Positions 8,805-17,501 of a stretch of 64,000 nt of DNA are shown here, one piece after another. A program made the position numbers and the translations under genes. The stretch comes from Haloarchaeobius iranensis. Its GTDB lineage: Archaea; Halobacteriota; Halobacteria; Halobacteriales; Natrialbaceae. The notes under the pieces are model-generated. The model searched no databases. It worked only from the letters and a program-made list of their open reading frames with translations, and was not told the origin of the DNA. The DNA lies in NCBI RefSeq assembly GCF_900103505.1, contig NZ_FNIA01000002.1:186001-250000 (forward strand), in the 5' to 3' direction. Within the stretch, counting starts at the first letter, position 1; the number at the start of each line of letters is the position of its first letter.

Positions 8805-9281
8805 ATGTTCGACGCACCACCCGACGCCTGGTACATCTGGGTCAGCGTGGCACTCGCCAGCGTCGCCGTCGCCGGCGTCGCGACCGAGCTGCCAAGCCGC
8901 CCCGCGCCCGACGCCGCCGCCGCCGCGGACACCGTCGACGCCGTCGCGGGCTCGACCTACGCGAGCGCCGGCGAGCACCCGCTCGACGCGGACCGGGTCC
9001 GGCTCCGCCCGCACCGGCTCGCGCTCCGGACCGACGGCGAGACGAGCCACGCGACGTTCGCGTTCGGCCCCGTCGTGCCCGTCGGCGACGACCCCGCGCT
9101 CGCTCGGGTCGCACGCGGCGTCCCACCGGGGCGGGCGTTCGGCTCGGTGACCGCCTTCGAGGCGGCAATCGAGGCCGCCAGAGAGCGCGCGAGCGACGCC
9201 GGCTGGCGTCCCGTGACTGACCGACTCGTCGTCAGACATCTCGAATGGGGTGAGGTGGATGTCACGCTGGTCGACGCGTAG
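8805..9281 (+). CDS. DUF7283-type single-helix membrane protein of the pilus-like cluster
   Basis: A 158-residue protein that opens with MFDAPPDAWYIWVSVALAS, so one N-terminal membrane helix (about 8-28) is followed by an extracytoplasmic acidic domain. I recognise the opening as the haloarchaeal DUF7283 pattern. There is no cysteine or known enzyme motif. It overlaps the next gene by 23 bases, which supports membership of the same operon. One helix at the extreme N-terminus plus a globular domain is the general design of a pilin-like or minor-pilin subunit, but no processing site is evident. Confidence 0.78.
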   Translation: MFDAPPDAWYIWVSVALASVAVAGVATELPSRPAPDAAAAADTVDAVAGSTYASAGEHPLDADRVRLRPHRLALRTDGETSHATFAFGPVVPVGDDPALARVARGVPPGRAFGSVTAFEAAIEAARERASDAGWRPVTDRLVVRHLEWGEVDVTLVDA

Positions 9282-9651
9282 GGGGCAGGTCGAGCCGACG
9301 GCCGCACTCGTCGCCGTCTTCGCCGTCGCGGTCGGGCTCACGCTGTACGCCGGCGCCCTCGACTCGCTCCCCGCCGCCGAGGACTCGCGCAGTGTCGCGG
9401 AGCCGACCCTCTCGCGTGTCCACGAGTCGCTGACCGCGACCGGTGTCGCCAACCCCGCCGACCTGCACGACACGCTCGCGGCCGGCCCGGACGGCTACCA
9501 CGTCGCGGTGACGCTCGCAGCCGACGGCGAACGCTGGCGCGTCGGGCCGGCAGCCCCGCCGACCGCTGCGACCGCCGCGCGCCCGGTCAGCGTCCGTATC
9601 GCGGCGGGCGTTGTCGTCTCGGGGCGGCTCCGCGTGGAGGTGTGGGCGTGA
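9259..9651 (+). CDS. DUF7285-type pilin-like protein
   Basis: A 130-residue protein starting MSRWSTRRGQVEPTAAL: a short basic segment, then one hydrophobic helix (about 14-32) and an extracytoplasmic domain of about 95 residues. The RRGQ-E-P-hydrophobic arrangement resembles archaeal class III (prepilin-type) leaders, in which a charged n-region precedes an H-domain that stays with the mature subunit. That likeness is my inference. The ATG at 9259 is preferred over an in-frame GTG at 9250. The gene overlaps its upstream neighbour, and its TGA overlaps the next GTG. Confidence 0.72.
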   Translation: MSRWSTRRGQVEPTAALVAVFAVAVGLTLYAGALDSLPAAEDSRSVAEPTLSRVHESLTATGVANPADLHDTLAAGPDGYHVAVTLAADGERWRVGPAAPPTAATAARPVSVRIAAGVVVSGRLRVEVWA

Positions 9652-10556
9652 GTCCAGCCGCCGGGAACGGCGATGGTCGTGCCGTCAGCACGGTGCTCGA
9701 CGTGGCTGTCTGCCTGCTGTTCGTCACCGCGGCCGTCGGAGTGCTCGCGACCGCAGACCGACCGGCCCCGGACGACTCGAACAGCGCCGACCGCGCGGCT
9801 TCCTTGCTCGGAACGACGACCGCGACGGTGCACTACGCCACGGCCGGCGGGGGCGGTACCGCGCCCGAGCGCGCGACCGTCGCGTGTCGACCGGCCACCG
9901 GCGAGACGCGGCCCGACGGCTGTCGAACCGCCCACGGGACGGTCGCGGACCTCCTCGCCCGTGCCGCAGTCGCCGACGTGGCCGACAACGAGAGCACGGG
10001 TCCCTCGCGGTTCGAGCAGGGCGTGCGGAACGCAACCCGGCAGCGACTCGCGGGAATCCAGGCCTCCTGGCAGGTCGTCGTCACGTGGCGGGGGTACCCC
10101 GACGCACCGCTCGGGGGACGCGTCGCGGTCGGGGGCGGCCCGCCACCGGGCATCGACGTCCACACCGCGACGCTCCGGGTGCCCGTTGCCGACGGGCCCG
10201 CCCGTGCTGGCACCGACGGGGACGCGATGACCGTCGATGCAGTCGGGCGGCGGGCCGCGAGCGCGACGGTTACACGCCTGTTCCCACCCGAGCCGACCCG
10301 ACTCGCACTCGTGGCCGGCTCGCCGGCAGACCGACGAACGGCCGGGCGGTACCGCCGAACTGCCGCCACACTCGGCGTGGGACTCGACGGTGCTCTCGCG
10401 GACGGCTCGGTCAGGCGGGCCAACGACATCCTCGTCGGGGCGCTCGCGGCACGGTACGCCCGCGACCTCGACGCGAGAACGGGTACCGCCAGCGACGCCG
10501 CGGCGCTCGTCTCGGTGGAGACTGCGACGGTCACCGTCAGGACGTGGTCGGCGTGA
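9648..10556 (+). CDS. DUF7284-type pilin-like protein
   Basis: A 302-residue protein with the N-terminal sequence DGRAVSTVLDVAVCLLF, a charged residue then a hydrophobic helix (about residues 10-34). This resembles archaeal pilins of the RAVS/RGVSPVIG type, although the usual Pro-Val-Ile-Gly is absent. A large, mostly polar extracytoplasmic domain follows, with a Cys pair near residues 80 and 92 (ACRPATGE, DGCRTAHG). The GTG start overlaps the upstream stop and the gene's own TGA overlaps the next GTG. It is probably a structural or minor subunit of the same surface machine. Confidence 0.72.
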   Translation: MSPAAGNGDGRAVSTVLDVAVCLLFVTAAVGVLATADRPAPDDSNSADRAASLLGTTTATVHYATAGGGGTAPERATVACRPATGETRPDGCRTAHGTVADLLARAAVADVADNESTGPSRFEQGVRNATRQRLAGIQASWQVVVTWRGYPDAPLGGRVAVGGGPPPGIDVHTATLRVPVADGPARAGTDGDAMTVDAVGRRAASATVTRLFPPEPTRLALVAGSPADRRTAGRYRRTAATLGVGLDGALADGSVRRANDILVGALAARYARDLDARTGTASDAAALVSVETATVTVRTWSA

Positions 10557-13500
10557 GACTCGCGGACGACGAACGGGCTCGCGTCCCGTTCGCCATCGTC
10601 GGCGTGCTGCTGCTCGTGAGCAGCGCGACGCTCGCGACGACGTTCCTCACGCGTCCGTCCGGTGGTGCCGAGGCCGACGGCGACGCCGCGATGGAGCGCG
10701 CCGACGCCGCTGTGACGACCGCGCTTCGGGCGGCGGTCGACCGCGCGGCCCGGAACGCGGCCGCCGATCCGGTCGTCACCCCCGCGAACACGACGTACGG
10801 ACGGGTATTGAACGAGTCGCGAGCGTTCCGTGACGCGCTCGAACTCAGGGTGTACCTGCAGGCACGCCGGGCGCTGGCCGGCATCGAGGCCAGCGCCGGG
10901 GAGGCACGGGTGACCGCCGACCTCCCGCCCATCGACGGGCCAGCCGACGCGCGTGCCGCCATCGAACGCGTCTCGCTCGCGCGGACGGGCAACGGGACGG
11001 TCTCCGTGGCCATCGCGAACGTCTCGGCGACGCTCTGGCGACACGACCGCTTCGTCGACCGCCGCACGACGACGGTCCGGTTCACGAGTGCGACGCCGGT
11101 GCTGGTCGCCCACGACCGGGTAGCCGAGTACGAGCGACGACTGAACCGCGGTCCGACCGAGGGCCGAGGGCTGGGCCGGCAGTTCGCCTCGCGGCTGTAC
11201 GCCTGGACGTGGGCCCGTGGCTACGCGCAGTTCGGCGGCCTCCCGGTCGACAACGTCCTCGGGAACCGTCACGTCTCGCTGTCGGCGAACGAGGCCGCGC
11301 TCGCCACCCAGCGCGGCGTCTTCGGGACGAGCGACGACGCCGGCCGGCGGGCACTCGGTCGGGCCCGCGGCCGGCTGCTGGCACAGGAGGCCGTCGACCA
11401 GACACCGGGCGAGACCGGTATCAGTCCGGCCCAGTGGACCGACCTCGTCCTCGGCGAGCCGGACGGCTCGTTCGCCGACGCGACCCCGGACGTGGCCCCG
11501 GTCCCCGAGACGGGCACCCCACCGACGACGCACGACGACCCGGTGACAGTCGGGGTGAACGAGAGTGCGGCCGAGGCCTTCCGCCGGCTGCTCGACGGCG
11601 ACGGCGGCCCGACGCTCGAACGGCTCGTCCGACGGACCTACAGCGCGTCGGTCCGGGTCCACGCGACCTCGAGGCAGGTCGCAGCGGAGCCGGCGCTGCC
11701 CGCACGGCCCCCCGGACCAGGCTGGGAACGACGGGGGCGTCGTACCACCCGGACGGTGACAGTCGACTCCGGCTCCGCCCCGGTCCCAACGCGGGCGCCG
11801 GGTTCGACGCGGTTCCTGACCTTCGAGCGAGTGGTCACCGTCACCGAGACCACGACCACGGCCTGGGCCCGGGGCGGGAACCGGACCGAGACCGAGCGCA
11901 CGTCGAACCGGACGTACCGGGTCGGCGTCGCGGTCGACGCGGCACCCGCCGCGCTCGCACCGGGCTCCGATGGCCGCGTCGCGGGTGCGTTCCAGCCAGG
12001 TGGCGTGCTCGGTGGGGAGACACCGTCAGCGGTCCGCCAGCCCGTGCGGTCGGTCCTCGCCGACCGCGGCGGGCCGGACGCCGTCGCCGCCGCCGCAGCG
12101 AGGGGGCAACTCGACGAGTCGCCGACGGTGGTCTTCGGCCCGCCGCCAGAAGACGCGACGGACACGGCGTATCTCGCTGCCGCTGCACTGCGGGACCGGA
12201 CGCGGAACCGCTCGGTGACGACGACGCGCGGCGACCTCGTGACGACGGCGACGCCGGCCGCCTCGTTGGCCGACGGCATCGCAGCCGACCGTCCCGAGCT
12301 CGTTTCGGCGGGCGACCCCTACCCGAGTGTCTCGGCCCGGCTTCGGGCCGCCGCCCGGGCCGCCTACCTCGACCGCCTCCTCGACGAACTCGGGTCGCGT
12401 GCCGACGCGACCGCCCGGAGCCGCGACGGGGCAGACGAGGCCCTCTCGGACCACGGCCACTCGCTCGCCGAGGCCGACGCGACGATGAACGCGAGTGCGA
12501 ACACCACCAGACGGGCGGCCCCGCCCGTGGGGACCGCGGGGCCGGCGGGCCAGGTCTCGTTCGAGGTGGCCGCTGCCCCGTCGTACCTCGTCACGAGCGA
12601 GCTCGATACCGACCGTGCGCGAGCGGTACGAGCGGACGGCTTCGCACCCCTTGCCGCACGCAACGTGAACCTGTTCACCGTGCCCTACGGCGCGGCCGCC
12701 GACACCGTGACCCGACAGGTCGACCGGGGAGCCAGCGGCGACCGCGTCGCGCTCGCGACCGGGAGTCCGGCACTCGCCGCGATGGAGCACGCCGGCCGTG
12801 TCGCCGAGAACGCCAGTGCGCGCCAGCGCCGGGCGCGACTCCGTGATGCGGTCGGCAGTTCGCTGGCGAGCGTCAGAGCACAGGTCGCGACCGACCTCGC
12901 GACCACCACGACGCTCGCCCACTCCGAGGCGAACGCCGCCGTCGCAGCCGCGTACGAGCAGTATCCGACGGACGCAGCGAGAGCGGCGGCAGTCGTGAAC
13001 GGGTCGCTGGTGCCGCACATCGCCCACGAGGCAGCGGACCGAATAGCGACAGACGGCGACGGTGGCGCGGCACCGAGCGCCCGACAGCGCGACGAACTCC
13101 GTCTCAGGGCACGGACCGCGCTCCGAACCGCCAGGCAGTCCGAAGCCGCCCGGCTGCCGCAGGGTCCGGTCGGGGACGCGAGCAGCTTCCTCCGCGACCG
13201 ACAGCGGAGCCTCGTGTCCGCCGGTGCCCGGTCGGCCCTCCAGAACGGCGTCGAGGGGTATCTGAACGGCAGCAGCGACGAGGAGGTGCCACACACCTTC
13301 TCTGGCGTCCCGCTGGTCCCGATGTACTCGTGGGTCGTCACGACGAACGTCTGGGTAGTCGAGGTTCGCGGGACCTACCCGCGGTTCGCCGTGCGAGCGG
13401 ACCGGGGGACGCCAGCGGCACCGGGCGGGTTCGACTACAGCCGCGACGGCGCGCCGGTCGCGTTCGACGTGAACGGCGACGGCACCGCCGAGCGAGTCGG

Positions 13501-13846
13501 CCACGCCGACCGCGTCGCGTTCGAGAACAGCGTCGCCGTCGTCATCGCGGTGCCAGCCGGCAAACAGGGTGTCGGAGACCGGAACGGCGTCGCGGACGAG
13601 CACACCAGTGGCTGGCCCTGTCCCAGTCCCGGCCGCTGGCCGGACCCGACCGGACCCGGCACGGACGCGGGAGCCGAAAACGCGTCCGATTGCAGCACTG
13701 ACTTGTACACGTCGGGCCGAACGGACGACCATGTTCCACGAACACCGGACCGACGTGTCGGGACAGTCGCCACCCGAGCTGGAAGCCGAGTACGCCGCAG
13801 ACCTCGCCGCCATCGTCGAGGACCACGGCGTGGACGCCGTCGTTGA
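10553..13846 (+). CDS. DUF7286-type giant extracytoplasmic protein of the pilus-like cluster
   Basis: At about 1,097 residues this is the largest protein of the block: one N-terminal helix (about 11-31, VPFAIVGVLLLVSSATLATT) and more than 1,000 extracytoplasmic residues rich in Ala, Arg, Asp and Thr, with many N-x-S/T sequons. The GTG at 10553 overlaps the previous stop. The C-terminal 100 residues include a conserved-looking VVIAVPAGKQGVGD stretch. The last 40 or so are Arg-rich and basic (RRRPRRHRRG), unlike the rest, and run 116 bases into the next gene. The natural stop may therefore have been lost or lie behind a frameshift near 13650-13720. The function of the family is unknown; it may be a tip or scaffold protein. 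Confidence 0.75.
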   Translation: MRLADDERARVPFAIVGVLLLVSSATLATTFLTRPSGGAEADGDAAMERADAAVTTALRAAVDRAARNAAADPVVTPANTTYGRVLNESRAFRDALELRVYLQARRALAGIEASAGEARVTADLPPIDGPADARAAIERVSLARTGNGTVSVAIANVSATLWRHDRFVDRRTTTVRFTSATPVLVAHDRVAEYERRLNRGPTEGRGLGRQFASRLYAWTWARGYAQFGGLPVDNVLGNRHVSLSANEAALATQRGVFGTSDDAGRRALGRARGRLLAQEAVDQTPGETGISPAQWTDLVLGEPDGSFADATPDVAPVPETGTPPTTHDDPVTVGVNESAAEAFRRLLDGDGGPTLERLVRRTYSASVRVHATSRQVAAEPALPARPPGPGWERRGRRTTRTVTVDSGSAPVPTRAPGSTRFLTFERVVTVTETTTTAWARGGNRTETERTSNRTYRVGVAVDAAPAALAPGSDGRVAGAFQPGGVLGGETPSAVRQPVRSVLADRGGPDAVAAAAARGQLDESPTVVFGPPPEDATDTAYLAAAALRDRTRNRSVTTTRGDLVTTATPAASLADGIAADRPELVSAGDPYPSVSARLRAAARAAYLDRLLDELGSRADATARSRDGADEALSDHGHSLAEADATMNASANTTRRAAPPVGTAGPAGQVSFEVAAAPSYLVTSELDTDRARAVRADGFAPLAARNVNLFTVPYGAAADTVTRQVDRGASGDRVALATGSPALAAMEHAGRVAENASARQRRARLRDAVGSSLASVRAQVATDLATTTTLAHSEANAAVAAAYEQYPTDAARAAAVVNGSLVPHIAHEAADRIATDGDGGAAPSARQRDELRLRARTALRTARQSEAARLPQGPVGDASSFLRDRQRSLVSAGARSALQNGVEGYLNGSSDEEVPHTFSGVPLVPMYSWVVTTNVWVVEVRGTYPRFAVRADRGTPAAPGGFDYSRDGAPVAFDVNGDGTAERVGHADRVAFENSVAVVIAVPAGKQGVGDRNGVADEHTSGWPCPSPGRWPDPTGPGTDAGAENASDCSTDLYTSGRTDDHVPRTPDRRVGTVATRAGSRVRRRPRRHRRGPRRGRRR

Positions 13847-14162
13847 GGAGACGGGACTGGACCGGGCGCTCGTCGAGTCCCTCGCGAACGAGGAGGTTCC
13901 GGCCGAGCTGACACTGGCGCAGGCCGCGGCGGTCCAGGCGCTGGCCGACGGCGTCGCCGACGCCGACACCGTCCGCGAGATGGCCTGCGAGCACCTCCTG
14001 CTCGGGATGACGACCGGCGTCCTCGACATCGACGCCGTGACCGCGGAGCTGCCGCTGAACCTGGAGGCCACGGAGGTCCAGCAGAAGATCGAGCGCCGCG
14101 CCCCGATGACGTTCCGCGAGTTCGTCCACATCCAGCACGTCATCGCGACGCACCAGCCGTAG
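13731..14162 (+). CDS. DUF5791 family protein
   Basis: A 143-residue acidic, helical, soluble protein. It contains a helix-turn-helix-like sequence around residues 38-65 (VVEETGLDRALVESLANEE, then LTLAQAAAVQALAD) and ends with a second helical domain (FREFVHIQHVIA). The arrangement fits the haloarchaeal DUF5791 family as I remember it, with LLLGMTTGVLDIDAV as the hallmark. A TTGTACAC box 28 bases upstream supports a leaderless start at this ATG. It overlaps the extended tail of the preceding gene by 116 bases in another frame, a sign that the preceding stop is not the ancestral one. Function unknown. Confidence 0.82.
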   Translation: MFHEHRTDVSGQSPPELEAEYAADLAAIVEDHGVDAVVEETGLDRALVESLANEEVPAELTLAQAAAVQALADGVADADTVREMACEHLLLGMTTGVLDIDAVTAELPLNLEATEVQQKIERRAPMTFREFVHIQHVIATHQP

Positions 14163-14231
14163 CTGGGTCGGCTGCAGACGACAGTTCCCGACACCGAACC
14201 GCCTAACCGCTCGCCCACCCTACCGACGGGC

Positions 14232-15122
14232 ATGCGCGTCGCGATTCTCGGCTGCGGCTACGTCGGTATCGAACTGGGACGACAGCTGACCGAGGCGGGA
14301 CACGACGCGGTCGGGGTCAGGCGCTCGGCCGACGGGCTGGCGGCCATCGAGGCGGCGGGGTTCGAGGCGGTCGAAGCCGACCTCACCGACGACGAGAGCC
14401 TCACGACCGTCCCGGACGTGGACGCCGTCGTCTTCGCCGCGAGCACCGGCGGGCGCGGTGCCGACGCCGCGCGCCGCATCTACGTCGACGGGCTGCGGAC
14501 CGTCCTCGACCACTTCGCCGCCCGCGAGTCGCCTCCCGACCGTCTGGTCTACACCTCCAGCACGGGCGTCCACGGCGACCACGACGGCGACTGGGTGGAC
14601 GAGTCGACGCCGCTCGACCCGACGACGCCGAAGACCGAGGTGCTCGTCGCGGCCGAGGACCTGGCGCTGGACGCGGGGGAGACCCACGGTATCGACGGCA
14701 CCGTCGCGCGCTTCGCCGGGCTGTACGGCCCCGACCGCTACCGGCTGGAGCGCTACCTGTCCGGGCCGGTCACGGAGGGCTACCTCAACATGGTCCATCG
14801 GGACGACGCGGCCGGGTCGGTCCGATTCCTGCTGGCGGACGACCTCGCCCGTGGTGCGGTCGTGCAGGTCGTCGACGACGAACCCGTCTCGAAGTGGGCG
14901 TTCGCCGACTGGCTCGCGGAGCAGTGCGACGTCCCGGAGCCGCCGAAGCAGACCAAGGCGGACCGGCTCGCCGACCCCGGACTCTCCGACGCGGCGAAAC
15001 GACGCATCCGGACGTCGAAGCGCTGCTCGAACGAGCGGCTCCGCGAGCTCGGCTACGAGCTCCGGTATCCGACGTTCCGGGCCGGCTATCGCGCCGCTGT
15101 CGGGGAGTATCGGGTGGAGTGA
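14232..15122 (+). CDS. NAD(P)-binding SDR-type epimerase/reductase
   Basis: A 296-residue atypical/extended short-chain dehydrogenase. The Rossmann motif is at the N-terminus (ILGCGYVG, residues 5-12). VYTSSTGVHG near 108-117 replaces the active-site Ser region, and the usual YxxxK is not obvious (TPKTEVLVAAED follows). This pattern matches the YeeZ/WcaG-like group of NAD(P)-dependent epimerase-like proteins with unknown substrates. It is cytoplasmic, with no membrane segment. The gene follows DUF5791 after 69 bases and is followed by the DHH gene after 43 bases with its own promoter-like CTTCTTACTC, so co-transcription is possible but not required. Confidence 0.85.
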   Translation: MRVAILGCGYVGIELGRQLTEAGHDAVGVRRSADGLAAIEAAGFEAVEADLTDDESLTTVPDVDAVVFAASTGGRGADAARRIYVDGLRTVLDHFAARESPPDRLVYTSSTGVHGDHDGDWVDESTPLDPTTPKTEVLVAAEDLALDAGETHGIDGTVARFAGLYGPDRYRLERYLSGPVTEGYLNMVHRDDAAGSVRFLLADDLARGAVVQVVDDEPVSKWAFADWLAEQCDVPEPPKQTKADRLADPGLSDAAKRRIRTSKRCSNERLRELGYELRYPTFRAGYRAAVGEYRVE

Positions 15123-15165
15123 CCGAGTGGGAACCTTCTTACTCGTCCGATGTGAGACGTGGGGT

Positions 15166-16326
15166 ATGGGGTTCGCTGTCACCCCGGCCTCGATAACCGC
15201 CGCCAACGCCGTTGACGCAGCCACGAACGACCCGATGATGGCTGCCGGTGTACTGCTCGCGGTGGTTCTGGGGGCCGGCGCGGGACTGGCCGGCGTCCAG
15301 CGGCTTCGTCGGTCGCCAGGCGAGCGATTCGAGCGAGCCATCCGTGGTGTCGACGAGGTTTCGATACTGCTGCACCCGAACCCGGACCCGGACGCGATGG
15401 CCGCCGGGATGGCCGCCGCAGACCTCTGTGAACACGCGGGCGCAGACGCCTACCTCCAGTATCCCGGCGAGATTCGCCATCAGGAGAACCGCGCGTTCCG
15501 CACCGTGCTCGACCTCGACCTCGAACAGATCGAGACCGCAGGCGACCTCGCATCGGACACGGTCGTTCTCGTGGACCACAACACGGCACGTGGGTTCCAG
15601 GGTGCCCAGGGCGTCGAGCCGTACGCGGTCGTCGACCACCACCCCGGCAACGGCACCGGCACCGACCACACCGACATCCGGACCGACTACGGCGCGTGTG
15701 CGACCATCTTCGCGGAGTACTTCGAGGACCTCGACGCCAGCCACGGCAACGGCGACGAGGGCCTCGCACTCGACTCGAAGACCGCCACCGGGCTCGTCTA
15801 CGGCATCCTCTCCGACACGAACGACCTGACGAAGGGCTGCTCGGCGGCCGAGTTCGACGCCAGCGCGTACCTCTACCCGGCCGTCAACGAGGACCTGCTC
15901 GACCGCATCGCCAATCCGCAGGTCCCCGACGAGGTGCTCAAGACGAAGGCGAAGGCCATCGTCGAGAAGGACGTGGACGGCCCCTTCGCCGTCTGTGACC
16001 TCGGCGCCATCCCGAACGTCGACGCCATCCCGCAGGCCGCCGACGAGCTGATGCACCTCGAAGGCGTGAGCGCGGTCGTCGTGTTCGGCGAACAGGACGA
16101 CACTGTCCACATGTCAGGCCGGTCGCGCGACGACCGCATCCACATGGGCGAGGCGCTGCGCGCTGTCGTCGCGGACATCCCGATGGCGGACGCCGGCGGC
16201 CACGCCCGCATGGGCGGCGGCCAGCTCTCGAAGGAGCACATGGAGGGCCTCGGCCCCTCCGACGGCGTCTCCCGTGACGACTTCAAGCGCCGGCTGTTCG
16301 ACGCGATGGCCGGGTCGAGAGGGTAG
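15166..16326 (+). CDS. Membrane-anchored DHH/DHHA1 phosphoesterase (NrnA-like)
   Basis: A 386-residue protein with an N-terminal membrane helix (about 24-44) followed by a DHH phosphoesterase domain. Manganese-ligand motifs are in order: HPNPDPDA (70-77), VDHN (136-139), and the name-giving DHH (157-159). The C-terminal DHHA1 domain contains GGHARMGGGQ, the usual substrate-binding GGH-type motif. NrnA-like enzymes degrade very short oligoribonucleotides or cyclic dinucleotide products and pAp. The membrane tether is the unusual feature compared with soluble NrnA. The start at MGFAVTP is supported by the upstream CTTCTTACTC box. The exact substrate cannot be read from sequence. Confidence 0.88.
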   Translation: MGFAVTPASITAANAVDAATNDPMMAAGVLLAVVLGAGAGLAGVQRLRRSPGERFERAIRGVDEVSILLHPNPDPDAMAAGMAAADLCEHAGADAYLQYPGEIRHQENRAFRTVLDLDLEQIETAGDLASDTVVLVDHNTARGFQGAQGVEPYAVVDHHPGNGTGTDHTDIRTDYGACATIFAEYFEDLDASHGNGDEGLALDSKTATGLVYGILSDTNDLTKGCSAAEFDASAYLYPAVNEDLLDRIANPQVPDEVLKTKAKAIVEKDVDGPFAVCDLGAIPNVDAIPQAADELMHLEGVSAVVVFGEQDDTVHMSGRSRDDRIHMGEALRAVVADIPMADAGGHARMGGGQLSKEHMEGLGPSDGVSRDDFKRRLFDAMAGSRG

Positions 16327-16412
16327 TCGGCTGGCTCAGACGGCACGACCCCGACCGACGACACGCGGCCTCGAACGCGCTCCTTTTCACCACCACACGA
16401 CAACGTCCACGC

Positions 16413-17501
16413 ATGGTCACCAGCAATGCGTCGTGGGCCTACCGCGACGAGTTCCACGAGGCCTTCGCGCGGACGTTCTACCGACGATTCGGTGACGGCC
16501 TGGTGTCGAGCATCGGCGTCGGCACGTACCTCGGCGAGCCGACCGACGAGGTCGACGAGCGGTACCACGACGCCATCACGGAGGCGCTGGCGACGGGCGT
16601 GAACGTCGTCGACACGGCCATCAACTACCGGTGTCAGCGCTCGGAGCGGGTGGTCGGGCGGGCGCTCGCGGACTCGGACGTGGACCGCGACGCCGTCCTC
16701 GTGTCGACGAAGGGCGGGTTCGTCCCGTTCGACGGCTCGCGGCCGGCTGACCCGGGGGCGTACATCCAGTCCGAGTACGTCGACACCGGCATCGTCGACC
16801 CGGACGAGCTGGTCCGGGGAAGCCACTGCATGGCGCCGGCGTTCCTCGACGACCAGCTGGACCGGTCGCTGGCGAACCTGGACCTCGACACCATCGACCT
16901 CTACTACGTCCACAACCCGGAGACACAGCTCGCTGAGCACGACCGCGAGACGGTGTACGACCGGCTGGAGGCGGCGTTCGAGCGGCTGGAGGAGCGTGCG
17001 GCGGCGGGCGACATCGACCACTACGGGGTGGCCTCGTGGGAGTGCTTCCGGGTGCCGGCGGACCACGAGTCGTACCTCTCGCTGGCAGAAGTTATCGCAC
17101 GGGCGCGGTCGGCGGCGGAGGCAGCGGGGAACGCGGCGACGCACTTCCGCGCGGTACAGCTCCCGTTCAACGTCCACATGGCCGACGGGTTCACCGTGGA
17201 GTCACAGCCCGCCGCGGACGGCCCGGTGAGCACGCTCCGGCTGGCACACGAGGCGGACCTCGACGTGTTCACGAGCGCGTCGATACTGCAGGGCGACCTC
17301 GCGGACGGGCTCCCCGAAGACGTGGATGCACGCGTCGCTGGCGAGACGTCGGTACAGCGCGCGATAAACTTCGCTCGGTCGGCGCCAGGCGTGACCTCCT
17401 CGCTGGTCGGCGCGAGCCGAACCGAACACGTTGCCGAGAACGTGGACGCGGGACGGTTCGAGCCGCTGGGTGCGGACGCGTTCGACGCGACGTTCGAGTG
17501 A
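16413..17501 (+). CDS. Aldo/keto reductase
   Basis: A 362-residue (beta/alpha)8-barrel NAD(P)H-dependent oxidoreductase. The catalytic tetrad can be traced as Asp/Tyr in VVDTAINYR (near 66-74), Lys in STKGG and His in YYVHNPE. The cofactor-binding end is GVTSSLVGASRTEHV. It is slightly longer than standard AKRs, with an N-terminal extension (AYRDEFHEAFARTFYRRF) seen in a subgroup that resembles the YccK/Tas-type family. The substrate is unknown. The gene converges directly on the HVO_0758-type zinc-finger gene with no intervening base. Confidence 0.9.
   Translation: MVTSNASWAYRDEFHEAFARTFYRRFGDGLVSSIGVGTYLGEPTDEVDERYHDAITEALATGVNVVDTAINYRCQRSERVVGRALADSDVDRDAVLVSTKGGFVPFDGSRPADPGAYIQSEYVDTGIVDPDELVRGSHCMAPAFLDDQLDRSLANLDLDTIDLYYVHNPETQLAEHDRETVYDRLEAAFERLEERAAAGDIDHYGVASWECFRVPADHESYLSLAEVIARARSAAEAAGNAATHFRAVQLPFNVHMADGFTVESQPAADGPVSTLRLAHEADLDVFTSASILQGDLADGLPEDVDARVAGETSVQRAINFARSAPGVTSSLVGASRTEHVAENVDAGRFEPLGADAFDATFE

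Noticed and set aside
6900-9473. Very long minus-strand open frame (857 codons) opposite the platform and DUF7283/7285 genes
   Set aside because: Arg/Gly/Ala/Val-rich translation mirrors the GAC/GAG/GTC codons of the real genes opposite; no promoter, domain or halophile-like acidic composition. High G+C removes stop codons from antisense frames.
9611-10552. Upstream 314-codon extension of the DUF7286 frame
   Set aside because: It overlaps DUF7284 in another frame and is Arg-rich. The GTG at 10553 overlaps the upstream TGA as in the rest of the operon and starts the membrane helix properly.
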